Source: Blattabacterium cuenoti (GTDB lineage Bacteria > Bacteroidota > Bacteroidia > Flavobacteriales > Blattabacteriaceae). Taken from it: a stretch of DNA of 64,000 bases. The notes below the pieces were generated by a model. That model was not told the origin of the DNA, searched no databases, and saw only the letters and a list, made by a program, of their open reading frames with translations. Both the position numbers and the translations under genes were made by a program. Every line of letters begins with the position of its first letter. The first letter of the stretch is position 1. The stretch spans positions 63,906-127,905 of the forward strand of contig NZ_CP059214.1 of NCBI RefSeq assembly GCF_014252275.1. Direction: 5' to 3'. Of this stretch, positions 10,133 through 20,715 are shown piece after piece.

Positions 10133-11314
10133 ATGAAAAAAGTAGTTGTAGCTATGTCAGGGGGTGTTGATTCCAGTGTATCAGCATTAATTTTAAAAAA
10201 AAGTGGATATGAAGTAATTGGTATGTTTATGAACTATTGGAATCATTTATTATTAAATAATCATTGTTCTCTTAATCAAGATGGTCTTGATGCTATGTTG
10301 ATTGCTAATCAATTAAACATTCCTTTTCATGTATTAGAAATGAGAAATGAATACAAAAAATATGTATTAAATTACATGTTTTACGGATACAAGATCGGAT
10401 ATACACCTAATCCGGATATATTGTGCAATAAAAAAATTAAATTTCATCTTTTTTTAAAGAAAGCTATTAGTTTAGGAGCAGATTTTATTGCTACAGGGCA
10501 TTATGTAAAAAAAAAGATTATTACCAAGAATAATAAAAAAATATATAGTCTTTTAATAGGAAAAGATGGAAATAAAGATCAATCATATTTTTTATGTCAA
10601 TTAACACAAAATCAGATAAAAAAAACAATTTTTCCATTAGGTTCACTCACCAAAAAGGAAGTTCGATCCATTGCAAAAAAAAATGGATTAAGTAATGCTT
10701 ATAAAAAAGAATCTCAAGGATTATGTTTTCTTGGAAAAATTCAATTATCTGATTTTTTATCCAAAAAAATTCCTCGTAAAAAAGGAGAAATTATTTATAT
10801 CAGCTCTCATTCGGAAATCTATAAAAAAGAAAATAAAACATTTTCTTCCAAAGTAGAAGAACTTTTATTCTTATCAAAAAAAAAAGACTATAAAAAATCT
10901 AATGGATCTATTATTGGATCCCATGAAGGAGCTCATTTTTTTACTAAAGGACAGAGAAAAGGAATTTCTTTAGGAGGATATAAAAAAGCTCTTTTTGTTA
11001 TTGATACAGATGTAAAAAAAAATATTGTTTATACTGGGATGGGAAATAACCATCCTGGATTATATAGAAAACATTTATTTATTAGAGAAGATGAGATTCA
11101 TTGGATACGAAAAGATCTTATGTTATCTAATGGAAAATATATGGATGTTTTTTGCCGAATTCGATATAGACAACCCTTACAAAGATCCAGATTATACAAA
11201 ATAAAAAATGGTTTATTAATTGAATTTGAATATATGCAACGAGCAATTACTGAAGGACAGTTTGCTGCTTGGTATTTTAATGAAGAATTAATTGGATCTG
11301 GAATTATTTCCTAA
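10133..11314 (+). CDS. mnmA: tRNA-uridine 2-sulfurtransferase MnmA
   Basis: Thiolates U34 of tRNA-Glu, -Gln and -Lys, 393 residues. The PP-loop ATP site is SGGVDSS at residues 9-15. The two catalytic cysteines are Cys98 (NPDILCN) and Cys198 (SQGLCFLG). The C-terminal beta-barrel is complete (EGQFAAWYFNEELIGSGII). A partner modification gene, mnmG, lies at 31.8-33.6 kb in this window; both act on the same wobble uridine. Confidence 0.95.
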   Translation: MKKVVVAMSGGVDSSVSALILKKSGYEVIGMFMNYWNHLLLNNHCSLNQDGLDAMLIANQLNIPFHVLEMRNEYKKYVLNYMFYGYKIGYTPNPDILCNKKIKFHLFLKKAISLGADFIATGHYVKKKIITKNNKKIYSLLIGKDGNKDQSYFLCQLTQNQIKKTIFPLGSLTKKEVRSIAKKNGLSNAYKKESQGLCFLGKIQLSDFLSKKIPRKKGEIIYISSHSEIYKKENKTFSSKVEELLFLSKKKDYKKSNGSIIGSHEGAHFFTKGQRKGISLGGYKKALFVIDTDVKKNIVYTGMGNNHPGLYRKHLFIREDEIHWIRKDLMLSNGKYMDVFCRIRYRQPLQRSRLYKIKNGLLIEFEYMQRAITEGQFAAWYFNEELIGSGIIS

Positions 11315-11440
11315 ACGAATTTTTCCTATTTATATCCATTTATTATTGATCAATTGTAAAAATTTTAATATTTTTTAAAAATATTTCAATGAAATTGATG
11401 AATAAAGATAATATTTCTTTATAGAACGTTATTTTTTTTA

Positions 11441-11448
11441 TATTTTTG
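11441..11448 (+). promoter_or_regulatory. Possible -7 box for the ilv operon
   Basis: TATTTTTG matches the Bacteroidetes consensus TAnnTTTG, 79 bases before ilvD within the 212-base gap after mnmA. No convincing TTG at -33 is present, so this is weak. A purine-rich AAGGGAGA at 11513-11520 just before ilvD may help ribosome binding. Confidence 0.28.
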
Positions 11449-11526
11449 CAAGTTTAATAAACTATATGATTTCATTAAAAAAAATACAGTGAAATTTTTT
11501 GATCGATTTATGAAGGGAGATATTTC

Positions 11527-13215
11527 ATGAAAAAAACAATAAATAACTTTAGCAAAAAAATAACAAAAAACAACGATTTACCAGCTGCACATGCTATGTT
11601 GTATGCAATAGGAATGAAAGAATCGGATTTTAATAAAGCTCAAATAGGAATAGTGAGTAATTGGTATGAGGGAAATCCTTGTAACATACATTTAAATCGA
11701 CTATCTAAAAAAGTTAAGTCATCTGTATTAAATCACAATCTACTTGGGATTCAAATAACCACTATTGGAGTAAGTGATGGAATTACTATGGGGACATCAG
11801 GAATGAGATATTCTCTTCCTTCTAGAGAAATAATAGCAGATAGCATAGAAACAGTAATTGATGCTCATTATTATGATGGAGTTATTGCTATTCCTGGATG
11901 TGATAAAAATATTCCTGGAGTTATGATGGCTTTACTTAGATTAAACAGACCATCTGTGATAGTTTATGGGGGAACAATTTCACCCGGATATTATAATGGA
12001 AAAAGATTGGATATTGTTTCTTCTTTTGAAGCATTAGGTAAAAAAAATGCTTGCAGCATTAGTGAAAAAGAATATAAAAACATTATAAAACATTCTTGTC
12101 CAGGCCCTGGAGCATGTGGTGGAATGTATACCGCTAATACAATGGCTATTGCTTTAGAAGCCTCAGGAATGACGCTTCCCCATTCTTCATCTGCACCATC
12201 ACAAAGTGAAGAAAAATTACAAGAGTGTAACCAAGTTGCAATTTGTATAAAAAATTTATTACAAAAACAGATAACTCCAGAAAAAATTATTACAAAAAAT
12301 TCTTTGGAAAATGGAATTAAGTTATCTATGTGTCTTGGAGGTTCTACCAATATTGTTTTACATTTTTTAGCAATAGCTAAAACAGCAAATATTGATTTAT
12401 CACTAAAAGATTTTCAAAGGATCAGTGATCAAGTTCCTCTTATTGGAAATTTAAAACCAAGTGGAATTTTTCTGATGGAAGATATTCATAAAAAAATTGG
12501 AGGAATTCCAGTAATTATCAAATACCTTATAGATCAAGGAATATTATATGGGGATTGTTTAACCGTTACTGGAAAATCTCTTTATGAAAACGTTAAAAAT
12601 TTTCCTGACATAAATTTTAATAAAAAGGTTGTTTACTCTTTAGATCATCCTATTAAAAAACAAGGACATATTCGAGTATTATACGGAAACATTGCTCCAG
12701 AAGGAGCAATTGCAAAAATTACAGGAAAAGAAGGAAATTTTTTTATGGGAAAAGCACAAGTTTTTAATTCCGAAAAAGAGGCAAACCAATTTATATTAGA
12801 GAATAAAACTAAACCTGGTACGGTAATTGTCATTAGATATGTAGGTCCTAAAGGTGGACCAGGAATGCCAGAAATGCTAAAACCCACATCATACATTATG
12901 GGAAGTGGATTAGGAAAAAAAGTTGCTCTTATCACTGATGGAAGATTTTCTGGAGGATCACATGGGTTTGTTGTCGGACATATATCCCCTGAAGCATATA
13001 TAGGTGGATTAATTGCTCTTATAAAAAATGGAGATGTTATTAAAATAGATGCAGTGAGTAATACAATCGATTTAGAAGTAAATAAAAATGAAATTAATAG
13101 AAGAAAAAAATTATGGAAAACTCCTGTTTCGAAATTTCAAAAAGGATATTTAAATAAATATAAAAAAATAGTTTCTTCTGCTTCTCAAGGATGTATTACG
13201 GATGATGAATCATAA
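11527..13215 (+). CDS. ilvD: Dihydroxy-acid dehydratase
   Basis: Iron-sulfur dehydratase forming the 2-oxo acid precursors of isoleucine and valine, 562 residues. Likely cluster ligands are Cys52 (GNPCN), Cys125 (IPGCDKN) and Cys197 (CPGPGACGGMYTANT). The C-terminal TDGRFSGGSHG motif is intact. First gene of ilvD-ilvB-ilvN-ilvC-ilvA, all on the plus strand with gaps of at most 43 bases; its 3' end overlaps the ilvB start. Confidence 0.97.
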   Translation: MKKTINNFSKKITKNNDLPAAHAMLYAIGMKESDFNKAQIGIVSNWYEGNPCNIHLNRLSKKVKSSVLNHNLLGIQITTIGVSDGITMGTSGMRYSLPSREIIADSIETVIDAHYYDGVIAIPGCDKNIPGVMMALLRLNRPSVIVYGGTISPGYYNGKRLDIVSSFEALGKKNACSISEKEYKNIIKHSCPGPGACGGMYTANTMAIALEASGMTLPHSSSAPSQSEEKLQECNQVAICIKNLLQKQITPEKIITKNSLENGIKLSMCLGGSTNIVLHFLAIAKTANIDLSLKDFQRISDQVPLIGNLKPSGIFLMEDIHKKIGGIPVIIKYLIDQGILYGDCLTVTGKSLYENVKNFPDINFNKKVVYSLDHPIKKQGHIRVLYGNIAPEGAIAKITGKEGNFFMGKAQVFNSEKEANQFILENKTKPGTVIVIRYVGPKGGPGMPEMLKPTSYIMGSGLGKKVALITDGRFSGGSHGFVVGHISPEAYIGGLIALIKNGDVIKIDAVSNTIDLEVNKNEINRRKKLWKTPVSKFQKGYLNKYKKIVSSASQGCITDDES

Positions 13216-14914
13216 CTTTATGAAAAAACAATTAATTTCTGGTTCTTCTATTGTTATGGAAACCCTTTTACATGAAAAGGTACAATGGATATTCGGATAT
13301 CCAGGAGGTGCAATTATGCCTATATATGACGCTTTACATAATTATTTAGATCGTATTTCTCATGTATTAATGCGTCATGAACAAGGTGCGATTCATGCCG
13401 CACAAGGATATGCTAGAGTAACTGGAAAAGTTGGAGTCTGTTTCACTACTTCAGGACCTGGAGCAACAAATTTAATTACTGGATTAGCAGATGCTTTAAT
13501 TGACAGCACACCAATTGTTTGTATTACTGGACAAGTATTTTCTTATCTCCTTGGAACAGATGCATTTCAAGAAACTAATATTATAGATATCTCTCTTCCC
13601 GTTACAAAATGGAATACACAAGTGTTAGCAGCAGAAAATATATGTAAATCTATTCAAAAAGGTTTTTTTATTGCAAAAAAAGGAAGACCAGGTCCAGTAT
13701 TAATTGATATTACTAAAGATGCTCAGATGCAAAATATTGTATTTGATTTTTCTCCTTATAAAAAAGGAAAATATGTTTATTCATTTCCTTGTATAAAAGA
13801 CAAAAATATTATTGAAGCAGCAAGATTAATTAATCTTTCCAAAAAACCTCTCATTCTAGCGGGACAAGGAATTATACTTGCTAATGCAGAAGATATTTTT
13901 AAAAAATTTGTAGAAAAAACTGGAATACCTGTAGCAAGTACTTTATTAGGATTGGGGTCAATACAAAGTACACACCATTTACATGTTGGAATGTTAGGAA
14001 TGCATGGAAACTATGCCCCTAATATTTTAACTAATCAATGTGATGTTCTTATTGCAATAGGGATGCGATTTGACGATCGTGTTACAGGAAATCTAAAAAC
14101 ATATGCAAAACAATCTAAAATTATTCATTTAGAAATTGATTCATCAGAAATTAATAAAAATGTTTTGTGTCATATTTCTATTTTAGGAGATTGCAAAAAT
14201 TCTCTAAAAAAATTACTTGATTATGTACATCCATCTCATCACAAAGAATGGATGAAGAAATTTTCATTTCTTAAAACAAAAGAAGAAAAATCAGTCATAA
14301 AAAAAGATATTCATCCAATCAAAGGAGGAATTACAATGGGAGAAGTTTTAAAGTGGATTAATAAATATAAAAAAGAAAATTCTATTCTAGTCACAGATGT
14401 AGGTCAACATCAAATGATTGCTTCAAGATATTTTAATTTTACTTGTAAAAAAAGCCAGATTACATCGGGTGGTTTAGGGACCATGGGGTTTGCATTACCT
14501 GCTTCAATAGGTGCAAAAATAGGTTCGAAGAATAGACAAGTAATTTGTATTGTAGGAGATGGAGGAATTCAAATGACGATACAAGAAATGGGAGTGATTT
14601 TACAGAATTGTATTTGCATAAAAATTATATTATTAAATAATAACTATTTAGGAATGGTACGTCAGTGGCAACAACTATTTTTCAACAAACGTTACTCTTG
14701 TACCAAATTAGTTAATCCTGATTTCATAAAATTATCAAATGCTTATGAAATCCATTCAAAAAGAGTGGAAAAAAGAGAAGAATTACAATACGCTGTAAAA
14801 GAAACTTTACAACATAAACATTCTTTTTTGTTAGAAGTCATTGTCGAAAAAGAAAAAAATGTATTTCCTATGATTCCTTCAGGATCATCTGTAGATGAAA
14901 TTCGTTTGGAATAG
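13202..14914 (+). CDS. ilvB: Acetolactate synthase large subunit
   Basis: TPP-dependent catalytic subunit of acetohydroxy-acid synthase, 570 residues; condenses pyruvate with pyruvate or 2-oxobutyrate. N-terminal PYR domain contains the TPP glutamate (RHEQGAIHAAQGYAR); the central domain is present; the C-terminal PP domain holds the GDGGIQMT...NNNYLGMVRQWQ cofactor motif. Adjacent ATGs at 13202 and 13205 overlap the end of ilvD by up to 14 bases; an ATG at 13220 is another possible start. Next gene is the regulatory subunit. Confidence 0.97.
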   Translation: MMNHNFMKKQLISGSSIVMETLLHEKVQWIFGYPGGAIMPIYDALHNYLDRISHVLMRHEQGAIHAAQGYARVTGKVGVCFTTSGPGATNLITGLADALIDSTPIVCITGQVFSYLLGTDAFQETNIIDISLPVTKWNTQVLAAENICKSIQKGFFIAKKGRPGPVLIDITKDAQMQNIVFDFSPYKKGKYVYSFPCIKDKNIIEAARLINLSKKPLILAGQGIILANAEDIFKKFVEKTGIPVASTLLGLGSIQSTHHLHVGMLGMHGNYAPNILTNQCDVLIAIGMRFDDRVTGNLKTYAKQSKIIHLEIDSSEINKNVLCHISILGDCKNSLKKLLDYVHPSHHKEWMKKFSFLKTKEEKSVIKKDIHPIKGGITMGEVLKWINKYKKENSILVTDVGQHQMIASRYFNFTCKKSQITSGGLGTMGFALPASIGAKIGSKNRQVICIVGDGGIQMTIQEMGVILQNCICIKIILLNNNYLGMVRQWQQLFFNKRYSCTKLVNPDFIKLSNAYEIHSKRVEKREELQYAVKETLQHKHSFLLEVIVEKEKNVFPMIPSGSSVDEIRLE

Positions 14915-14950
14915 AATAGAATGGAATAACAAATTAATTATATTTTTTTT

Positions 14951-15238
14951 ATGAAACAAAAGAAGTTTAGGATTAGAGTAGTTGGAGAAAATGACAATAG
15001 ATTATTGAGTAGAATATTAATCATATTGAATAGAAAAAATTTAAAAATTTTATATATACATGGTGATATGAATATAAAAAATAACTTAAAAAATGAACAT
15101 CAATATATCATTGATTTAGAATGTTTCAAAGAACAGTTAATTCAAATAAAAAAATTAATTGAAAAATTGATTGGAATTATTTGTATTTCTTATCATCATC
15201 AACCATTGTTAATGAAAGAACCTATAAAAAATATTTGA
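14951..15238 (+). CDS. ilvN: Acetolactate synthase small subunit, ACT domain only
   Basis: Regulatory subunit of acetohydroxy-acid synthase, only 95 residues. It keeps an N-terminal ACT-type fold (residues ~5-80: RIRVVGENDNRLLSRILIILNRKN...) but lacks the C-terminal domain that takes flavobacterial and most bacterial IlvN proteins to about 160-190 residues. It is closer in size to IlvM. The next 43 bases to ilvC cannot encode the missing part, so the truncation is real in this sequence. It may alter valine feedback while still activating the catalytic subunit. Confidence 0.85.
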   Translation: MKQKKFRIRVVGENDNRLLSRILIILNRKNLKILYIHGDMNIKNNLKNEHQYIIDLECFKEQLIQIKKLIEKLIGIICISYHHQPLLMKEPIKNI

Positions 15239-15281
15239 TATTTTAACATTATTAAAAACGTTCAATTAATAAATAAAAATT

Positions 15282-16325
15282 ATGAAAATTACATTTGGAA
15301 ATGTAGAGGAAAATATTGTTACAAGGAAAGAATTTTCTTTGGAAAGAGCAAAAAATACTTTAAAAAACGAAACCTTATCTGTATTAGGATATGGAGTTCA
15401 AGGACCAGGTCAAGGGTTAAATTTAAAAGATAATGGATTCCGAGTAATTATCGGACAAAGAAAAAATTCTCCTTCTTGGGATAAAGCGGTACAAGATGGA
15501 TGGATCCCTAATAAAAATTTATTTTCTTTAGAAGAAGCATCCGAACGAGGATCTATATTAATGTATTTACTATCAGATGCGGGTCAAATATCTTTTTGGA
15601 AAATTTTAAAAAACTATTTAAAAAAAGGAAAATCTTTATATTTTTCTCATGGATTTGGATTGACTTTTCATGAAAAAACAAATATCCATCCTCCTAAGGA
15701 AATAGATGTTTTTTTAGTAGCACCTAAAGGATCTGGAACAAGTTTAAGAAGACTTTTTAAAGAAGGAAAGGGGATTAATTCAAGTTATGCTATTTATCAA
15801 GATTATAGTGGAAACAGTTTAGAAAAAGTATTATCTATTGGGATAGGGATTGGTTCTGGATATCTATTTGAAACAAATTTCCAAAACGAAGTATACTCTG
15901 ATTTGGTCGGAGAAAGAGGAACTTTAATGGGTGCAATACAAGGAATATTTGCAGCACAATATCAAGTGTTAAGAGAAAATGGACATTCTCCATCAGAATC
16001 ATTTAATGAAACTGTTGAGGAATTAACACAGAGTCTCATGCCATTAGTTTCAGAAAAAGGAATGGATTGGATGTACGAAAACTGTTCTACTACGGCACAA
16101 AGAGGTGCTTTAGATTGGTGGAAAAAATTTCAACAAGTAAACCTCCCAATTTTTAAAGAATTGTATCAAGAAGTTTCATCAGGAAAAGAAGCAAAAAGAA
16201 TTATAACATATAACATTGATAAAAATTATAGAAAAAAGTTACAAAAAGAATTACAAGATTTAAGGAAAAGTGAATTATGGACTGTAGGAAATATAATTAG
16301 AAAATTACGACCAGAAAAAGATTAA
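15282..16325 (+). CDS. ilvC: Ketol-acid reductoisomerase
   Basis: NADPH-dependent isomeroreductase of the Ile/Val pathway, 347 residues. The nucleotide-binding motif is LGYGVQGPGQ near residue 36; the catalytic metal-binding domain has DLVGERGTLMGAI and ESFNETVEELTQSL; the C-terminal YENCSTTAQRGALDWW segment is conserved. The length and sequence agree with the ~347-residue Bacteroidetes type and not the longer E. coli form. Third metabolic step in the ilv cluster. Confidence 0.95.
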   Translation: MKITFGNVEENIVTRKEFSLERAKNTLKNETLSVLGYGVQGPGQGLNLKDNGFRVIIGQRKNSPSWDKAVQDGWIPNKNLFSLEEASERGSILMYLLSDAGQISFWKILKNYLKKGKSLYFSHGFGLTFHEKTNIHPPKEIDVFLVAPKGSGTSLRRLFKEGKGINSSYAIYQDYSGNSLEKVLSIGIGIGSGYLFETNFQNEVYSDLVGERGTLMGAIQGIFAAQYQVLRENGHSPSESFNETVEELTQSLMPLVSEKGMDWMYENCSTTAQRGALDWWKKFQQVNLPIFKELYQEVSSGKEAKRIITYNIDKNYRKKLQKELQDLRKSELWTVGNIIRKLRPEKD

Positions 16326-16328
16326 AAA

Positions 16329-17597
16329 TTGAAAAAAAAGTTACCAAAATATTATCCTTCTTGTGAAGAAATTATGAAGGCGAATGAACGTTTAAAGAAT
16401 GTCATTAATGAAACTCCATTACAAAAAAATTTACTTTTATCCGATAAATACAAAGCAAATGTTTTTCTTAAAAGAGAAGACTTACAAATTATACGTTCAT
16501 ATAAAATACGAGGAGCTTACAATAAAATAAAAAGTGTTTGTTATCAAACAATTTTAAAAAAAGGAGTTGTATGTGCTAGTGCAGGAAATCATGCGCAAGG
16601 AGTAGCTTATTCTTGTAAAAAATTAAAAATTCCAGGAAGAATATACATGCCTAGCACAACACCTCAACAAAAAATAGAACGTGTAAAAATGTTTGGAAAA
16701 GATTTTGTTGAAATTATTCTTATCGGAGATACGTTTGATTCAGTCAATGTTGAAGCTTTAGACTTTTGTAAAAAAAATAAAAAAATTTTTATACATCCTT
16801 TTGATGATGTAAAAATCATTGAAGGACAAGCAACAGTAGGATTAGAAATATTACAACAGTATCCATTTCATATTGATTATATTTTTATTCCTGTTGGAGG
16901 AGGAGGTTTAATTTCAGGAGTGGGAAGTTACTTTCATCAATATAGTCCACATACAAAAATTATAGGTGTAGAACCTGAAGGAGCTCCATCTATGAGTATT
17001 TCTTTAAAACATGGAAAAGTTGTAGAATTAGAAAATATAGATAGATTTATTGATGGAGCTTCCGTAAAAAAAGTAGGAAAATTAAATTTTAAAATATGTC
17101 ATAAAATATTGTATGATATGAAAACAGTTCCAGAAGGCAAAGTTTGTACTACTATTTTGGAACTCTATAATTTAGAAGCAATTGTTGCAGAACCTGCTGG
17201 AGCACTTTCCATCTCTGCCTTAGATTTTTATTCTAAAGAAATAGAAGGAAAAACCATTGTTTGTATATTAAGTGGTGGTAATTCTGATATTACTAGAACA
17301 GAAGAAATTAGAGAAAGATCCTTATTATATGAAGAGAAAAAACATTACTTTATTGTTCAATTTCCACAAAGATCCGGTGCATTAAAAGAATTTGTAAACA
17401 ATGTTTTAAGCAAAAAAGATGATATTACTTATTTTGAATATTCAAAAAAAAATTCTAAAGAAAAAGGACCTGCAATTATAGGAATAGAATTATCCGATAA
17501 AAACGAATTTACTTCATTATTAAAAAGAATGAAAAAAAATAAAGTTCATTTTCAATATATAAATAAAAATCCTGATCTTTTTCGTATACTAATATGA
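16329..17597 (+). CDS. ilvA: Threonine dehydratase (biosynthetic)
   Basis: PLP enzyme that deaminates threonine to 2-oxobutyrate, the entry to isoleucine, 422 residues. The PLP lysine lies in SYKIRGAYNK near residue 58; the cofactor phosphate loop is VGGGGLISG, and SGGNSD is present near residue 317. A shorter C-terminal ACT-like region (from ~335) replaces the double ACT of the E. coli enzyme. The best start is a TTG at 16329, three bases after ilvC; an ATG at 16374 would remove conserved N-terminal residues. Substrate threonine is made by thrABC at 57-62 kb. Confidence 0.95.
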   Translation: MKKKLPKYYPSCEEIMKANERLKNVINETPLQKNLLLSDKYKANVFLKREDLQIIRSYKIRGAYNKIKSVCYQTILKKGVVCASAGNHAQGVAYSCKKLKIPGRIYMPSTTPQQKIERVKMFGKDFVEIILIGDTFDSVNVEALDFCKKNKKIFIHPFDDVKIIEGQATVGLEILQQYPFHIDYIFIPVGGGGLISGVGSYFHQYSPHTKIIGVEPEGAPSMSISLKHGKVVELENIDRFIDGASVKKVGKLNFKICHKILYDMKTVPEGKVCTTILELYNLEAIVAEPAGALSISALDFYSKEIEGKTIVCILSGGNSDITRTEEIRERSLLYEEKKHYFIVQFPQRSGALKEFVNNVLSKKDDITYFEYSKKNSKEKGPAIIGIELSDKNEFTSLLKRMKKNKVHFQYINKNPDLFRILI

Positions 17598-17617
17598 TAA
17601 AATATTTTTTGAATGAA

Positions 17618-17707
17618 TACCCACGACTGGATTCGAACCAGCACATCCTATTTTTTTCGGATATCACCCCCTCAAAGTGACGTGTCTACCAATTTCACCA
17701 CGTAGGC
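17618..17707 (-). tRNA. tRNA-Leu (anticodon GAG)
   Basis: Reverse-strand class II tRNA of 90 bases. Acceptor arms GCCTACG / CGTGGGT pair with one G-T, discriminator A; D-arm GGTGAAATTGGTAGAC is typical of tRNA-Leu; anticodon loop TTGAGGG gives GAG; the variable arm forms a hairpin (GATATCC...GGATGT); T-arm GCTGGTTCGAATCCAGT. CCA is not encoded. Confidence 0.95.
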
Positions 17708-17795
17708 AATACATCAAAAATAACAAGATAAAAAAAATTAATTAAACAAGACAAAAAAAATTATAATATTTAGATATTAAAACAATTGTATTATT

Positions 17796-18500
17796 ATGAA
17801 TATAGCAATCATTGGATATGGAAAAATGGGAAAAACGGTTGAAAGAATCGCAAAAAAAAGGAATCATGTCATCAAAATTTGTGTAGATAATACTCCACCA
17901 GAATATATATTGAAAAATATTGATGTAGCAATTGAATTTAGCCATCCCAATTCTGTTATTAATAATATTAAAGTATGTTTAAAAAAACATATACCTGTTG
18001 TATGTGGAACTACAGGATGGTTTAATAAATTGGATTATGTAAAAACAATATGTCAAGAAAAAAAAGGATCTTTTTTATACGCTTCTAATTTTAGTATTGG
18101 AATGAATATTTTTTACAAAATGAATCAATATTTATCTAAATTATTGCATCCATATGCAAATGATTATCAAGTAACCATTGAAGAAATACATCATAAAGAT
18201 AAAGTCGATAAACCTAGTGGAACAGCTATATCATTAGCAAATGATATTATAAAAAATAATGTCAAAAAGAAATGGGAATTGGATTGTCAAGAAAAAAAAG
18301 AAGAAAGTATATCTATTATATCAAGAAGAATGGGGAAAGAGATAGGAACGCATTCTATTAAATACGAATCCGAAATCGATGATATACAAATTTCCCATAA
18401 GGCAAATAATAGAGATGGATTTGCTCTAGGATCTGTTATTGCTGCAGAATGGATTCAAAATAAAAAAGGATTTTTTTCTATGCAAGATGTATTAAATTAA
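17796..18500 (+). CDS. dapB: 4-hydroxy-tetrahydrodipicolinate reductase
   Basis: Lysine/diaminopimelate pathway reductase, 234 residues. N-terminal nucleotide site [11 protein letters not shown] at residues 3-13; GTTGW motif near residue 71; catalytic segment [13 protein letters not shown] with the conserved His-His and Lys. The shorter length compared with E. coli (273) is typical for Flavobacteriia. Feeds peptidoglycan and lysine, the latter an essential amino acid for the insect host. Confidence 0.95.
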   Translation: MNIAIIGYGKMGKTVERIAKKRNHVIKICVDNTPPEYILKNIDVAIEFSHPNSVINNIKVCLKKHIPVVCGTTGWFNKLDYVKTICQEKKGSFLYASNFSIGMNIFYKMNQYLSKLLHPYANDYQVTIEEIHHKDKVDKPSGTAISLANDIIKNNVKKKWELDCQEKKEESISIISRRMGKEIGTHSIKYESEIDDIQISHKANNRDGFALGSVIAAEWIQNKKGFFSMQDVLN

Positions 18501-18538
18501 CTATATTAATTTCTATATCATCATTTTTTATATTATCA

Positions 18539-20017
18539 ATGTTTCATTATGTTTGTTTTAGCATTATATTTTTCTTAATTGAAAATATTATTCATACATT
18601 GGTAACATGTAGACTTTATAAGAAATGTGGGATGAATCCATGGGAAACTTATCTTCCCATTTACAATATTTTTGCATGGTTAAAAAAACATAAACATTCT
18701 TTATATTGGATGTTTCTTTTATTCATTCCTTTTACAAGCATTATATTTTTTATAATATTTTGGATAGATATCCTACAATTTTTTGGAAGAAATAAAACGA
18801 AAGACCTTTCGTTATTTTTTTTATTTGCATGTGTTTTTTACATGTATTACATAAATTATTTCACGCATTTGAAATATAATGATAAAAAAACATTGTTATA
18901 CATGTATGATGTAAAGTATTTGTTTTCTATGATATGTTATTTTATTACACATCATTATCTTATTCAACCATTTATGATTCCTACTTCTTCCATGGAAAAA
19001 ACGTTATTAGTAGGAGATTTTATTTTAGTTAGTAAAATTCATTATGGATTACGAATGCCTATTACTCCGATTTCTATTCCTTTTATTCATAATAAAATTA
19101 TAGGAAATGTAAGATCCTATATATCATGGATCCATTGGCCATACTATCGTATTCCATCTATCCAACCCATACAAAGAAATGATTTAGTTGTTTTTAATCT
19201 TCCAACAGATAAAAAAAATAACATGATAGATAGAAAAGAAAATTATATTAAACGGTGTATGGGATTGCCAGGAGATATAGTTCAAATTCAAAAAGGAATT
19301 TGTTTTGTTAATCATAAAAAAGAAAAAGGATTTCTTACACAAGAAAAATCTTACATTGTTCAAACACATAATTCCCCTTTAAATGAAAAATTTCTTAAGA
19401 GTAAAATGGATATTGAAGAAATAAATTTTATAAAAAAAATAAAAAATAATTATTTTTATCAAATCATGTTAACAAGAACAAATGCAATAAGAATACAAAA
19501 AATATTTAAAAATATTTTTTGTATAAAAAAACAAATAGATCCCATTTATTTTAAGGAAAATTCAATATATAATAATACTTATCCAAAGTGGAATAGGGAT
19601 TTTTTTGGACCATTATACATTCCTAAAAAGGGAGATACAATTCAATGGAATTCAAAAAATATTGATGTCTATAAACATATATTATTATATGAACATCCTG
19701 ATAACCATCAGAAACATTATAAATTAAAAAATAATTATTATTTTATGATAGGAGATAATAGAGATAATTCTTATGATTCTCGTTATTGGGGTCTTGTTCC
19801 AGAAGATCATATTTTGGGAAAACCTATCTTTATATGGATGAGCATTGATTGGATTAGAAATCATCCATTGAACCTATTCAGTTGGAAAATTCGATGGGAA
19901 CGTGTGATGAAATCTATGAATAAAGAAAGTAATTCTCTATCTTTATTTTTTCTATTTATCTTTTGTAATATGTTCTATTTTTCATGTATTCATCAGAATC
20001 ATCAAAATGATTCATAA
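18539..20017 (+). CDS. lepB: Signal peptidase I, long Bacteroidetes form
   Basis: Membrane-bound protease removing secretory signal peptides, 492 residues. Four hydrophobic segments in the first ~140 residues include a conserved [10 protein letters not shown] stretch common in Bacteroidetes LepB. Catalytic Ser151 lies in [13 protein letters not shown] and the general-base Lys238 in [11 protein letters not shown]; the C-terminal box [14 protein letters not shown] is intact. A long insert between box D and box E is normal for the phylum. Its last 16 bases overlap the convergent rhomboid protease gene. Confidence 0.94.
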   Translation: MFHYVCFSIIFFLIENIIHTLVTCRLYKKCGMNPWETYLPIYNIFAWLKKHKHSLYWMFLLFIPFTSIIFFIIFWIDILQFFGRNKTKDLSLFFLFACVFYMYYINYFTHLKYNDKKTLLYMYDVKYLFSMICYFITHHYLIQPFMIPTSSMEKTLLVGDFILVSKIHYGLRMPITPISIPFIHNKIIGNVRSYISWIHWPYYRIPSIQPIQRNDLVVFNLPTDKKNNMIDRKENYIKRCMGLPGDIVQIQKGICFVNHKKEKGFLTQEKSYIVQTHNSPLNEKFLKSKMDIEEINFIKKIKNNYFYQIMLTRTNAIRIQKIFKNIFCIKKQIDPIYFKENSIYNNTYPKWNRDFFGPLYIPKKGDTIQWNSKNIDVYKHILLYEHPDNHQKHYKLKNNYYFMIGDNRDNSYDSRYWGLVPEDHILGKPIFIWMSIDWIRNHPLNLFSWKIRWERVMKSMNKESNSLSLFFLFIFCNMFYFSCIHQNHQNDS

Positions 20018-20715
20018 AGTGTTTTTTTTACGAAAAATCGTATAAAAAAATATCCAAAAATCATTCCTCCTATATGAGCAAAATGAGCGATTCCAGGAGT
20101 TAAATTAAACATGGAAGAAAGAAAACTCATAAAGAGAACAATAAATACTGCCGTTCTAATAGGAATTGGAAAAGGAATTGGTAATATAAAAATTTTATGA
20201 TGAGGATAAAATTTTGCAAAAGCTCCGACTATTCCACTGATGGCACCAGAAGATCCCATCATCGGTGAATACATAAGACTAAATATTGTCATTCTTTGTT
20301 CTTCGTTAAGTGAGTAAAAACTCATTATTTGATCAATTTCTGAAAAATCTATTGTTTGGAAAAAGTAATATAGTACACTACTATTAAATAATAACTGTAA
20401 ACATGCAGCAAAAAACCCTGATAATAGGTATAATACAAGGAATTTTTTTATTCCTAAAATATTTTCTATTTTTCTTCCAAACATAAATAAAGCTAACATA
20501 TTAAAAAATACATGAAAAAATATATGTTCAGAATGGATGAACATATGTGTAAAAATTTGATATGATTCAAAACGATGATCATTAGGATGATATAAAGAAA
20601 AAATATCTTCTATTCTAGAATAAGGAAAAAGTAATATTGCTGTATATATCAATATATTGATACATATTAAATGTTTCACAGCATACGAAGAGTTAAAATT
20701 GGAATAAAAATTCAC
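20002..20715 (-). CDS. Rhomboid family intramembrane serine protease
   Basis: Six or so transmembrane helices in 237 residues. Catalytic Ser156 is in the GSSG motif ([11 protein letters not shown]) and His214 in [12 protein letters not shown]; the N-terminal [17 protein letters not shown] loop-helix is characteristic. It starts with GTG at 20715, overlapping the mutL stop by four bases (GTGA), so it is the last gene of a reverse-strand run. Substrates are unknown. It overlaps the convergent lepB by 16 bases, so two membrane proteases end on each other. Confidence 0.92.
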   Translation of the reverse strand: MNFYSNFNSSYAVKHLICINILIYTAILLFPYSRIEDIFSLYHPNDHRFESYQIFTHMFIHSEHIFFHVFFNMLALFMFGRKIENILGIKKFLVLYLLSGFFAACLQLLFNSSVLYYFFQTIDFSEIDQIMSFYSLNEEQRMTIFSLMYSPMMGSSGAISGIVGAFAKFYPHHKIFILPIPFPIPIRTAVFIVLFMSFLSSMFNLTPGIAHFAHIGGMIFGYFFIRFFVKKTLYESF

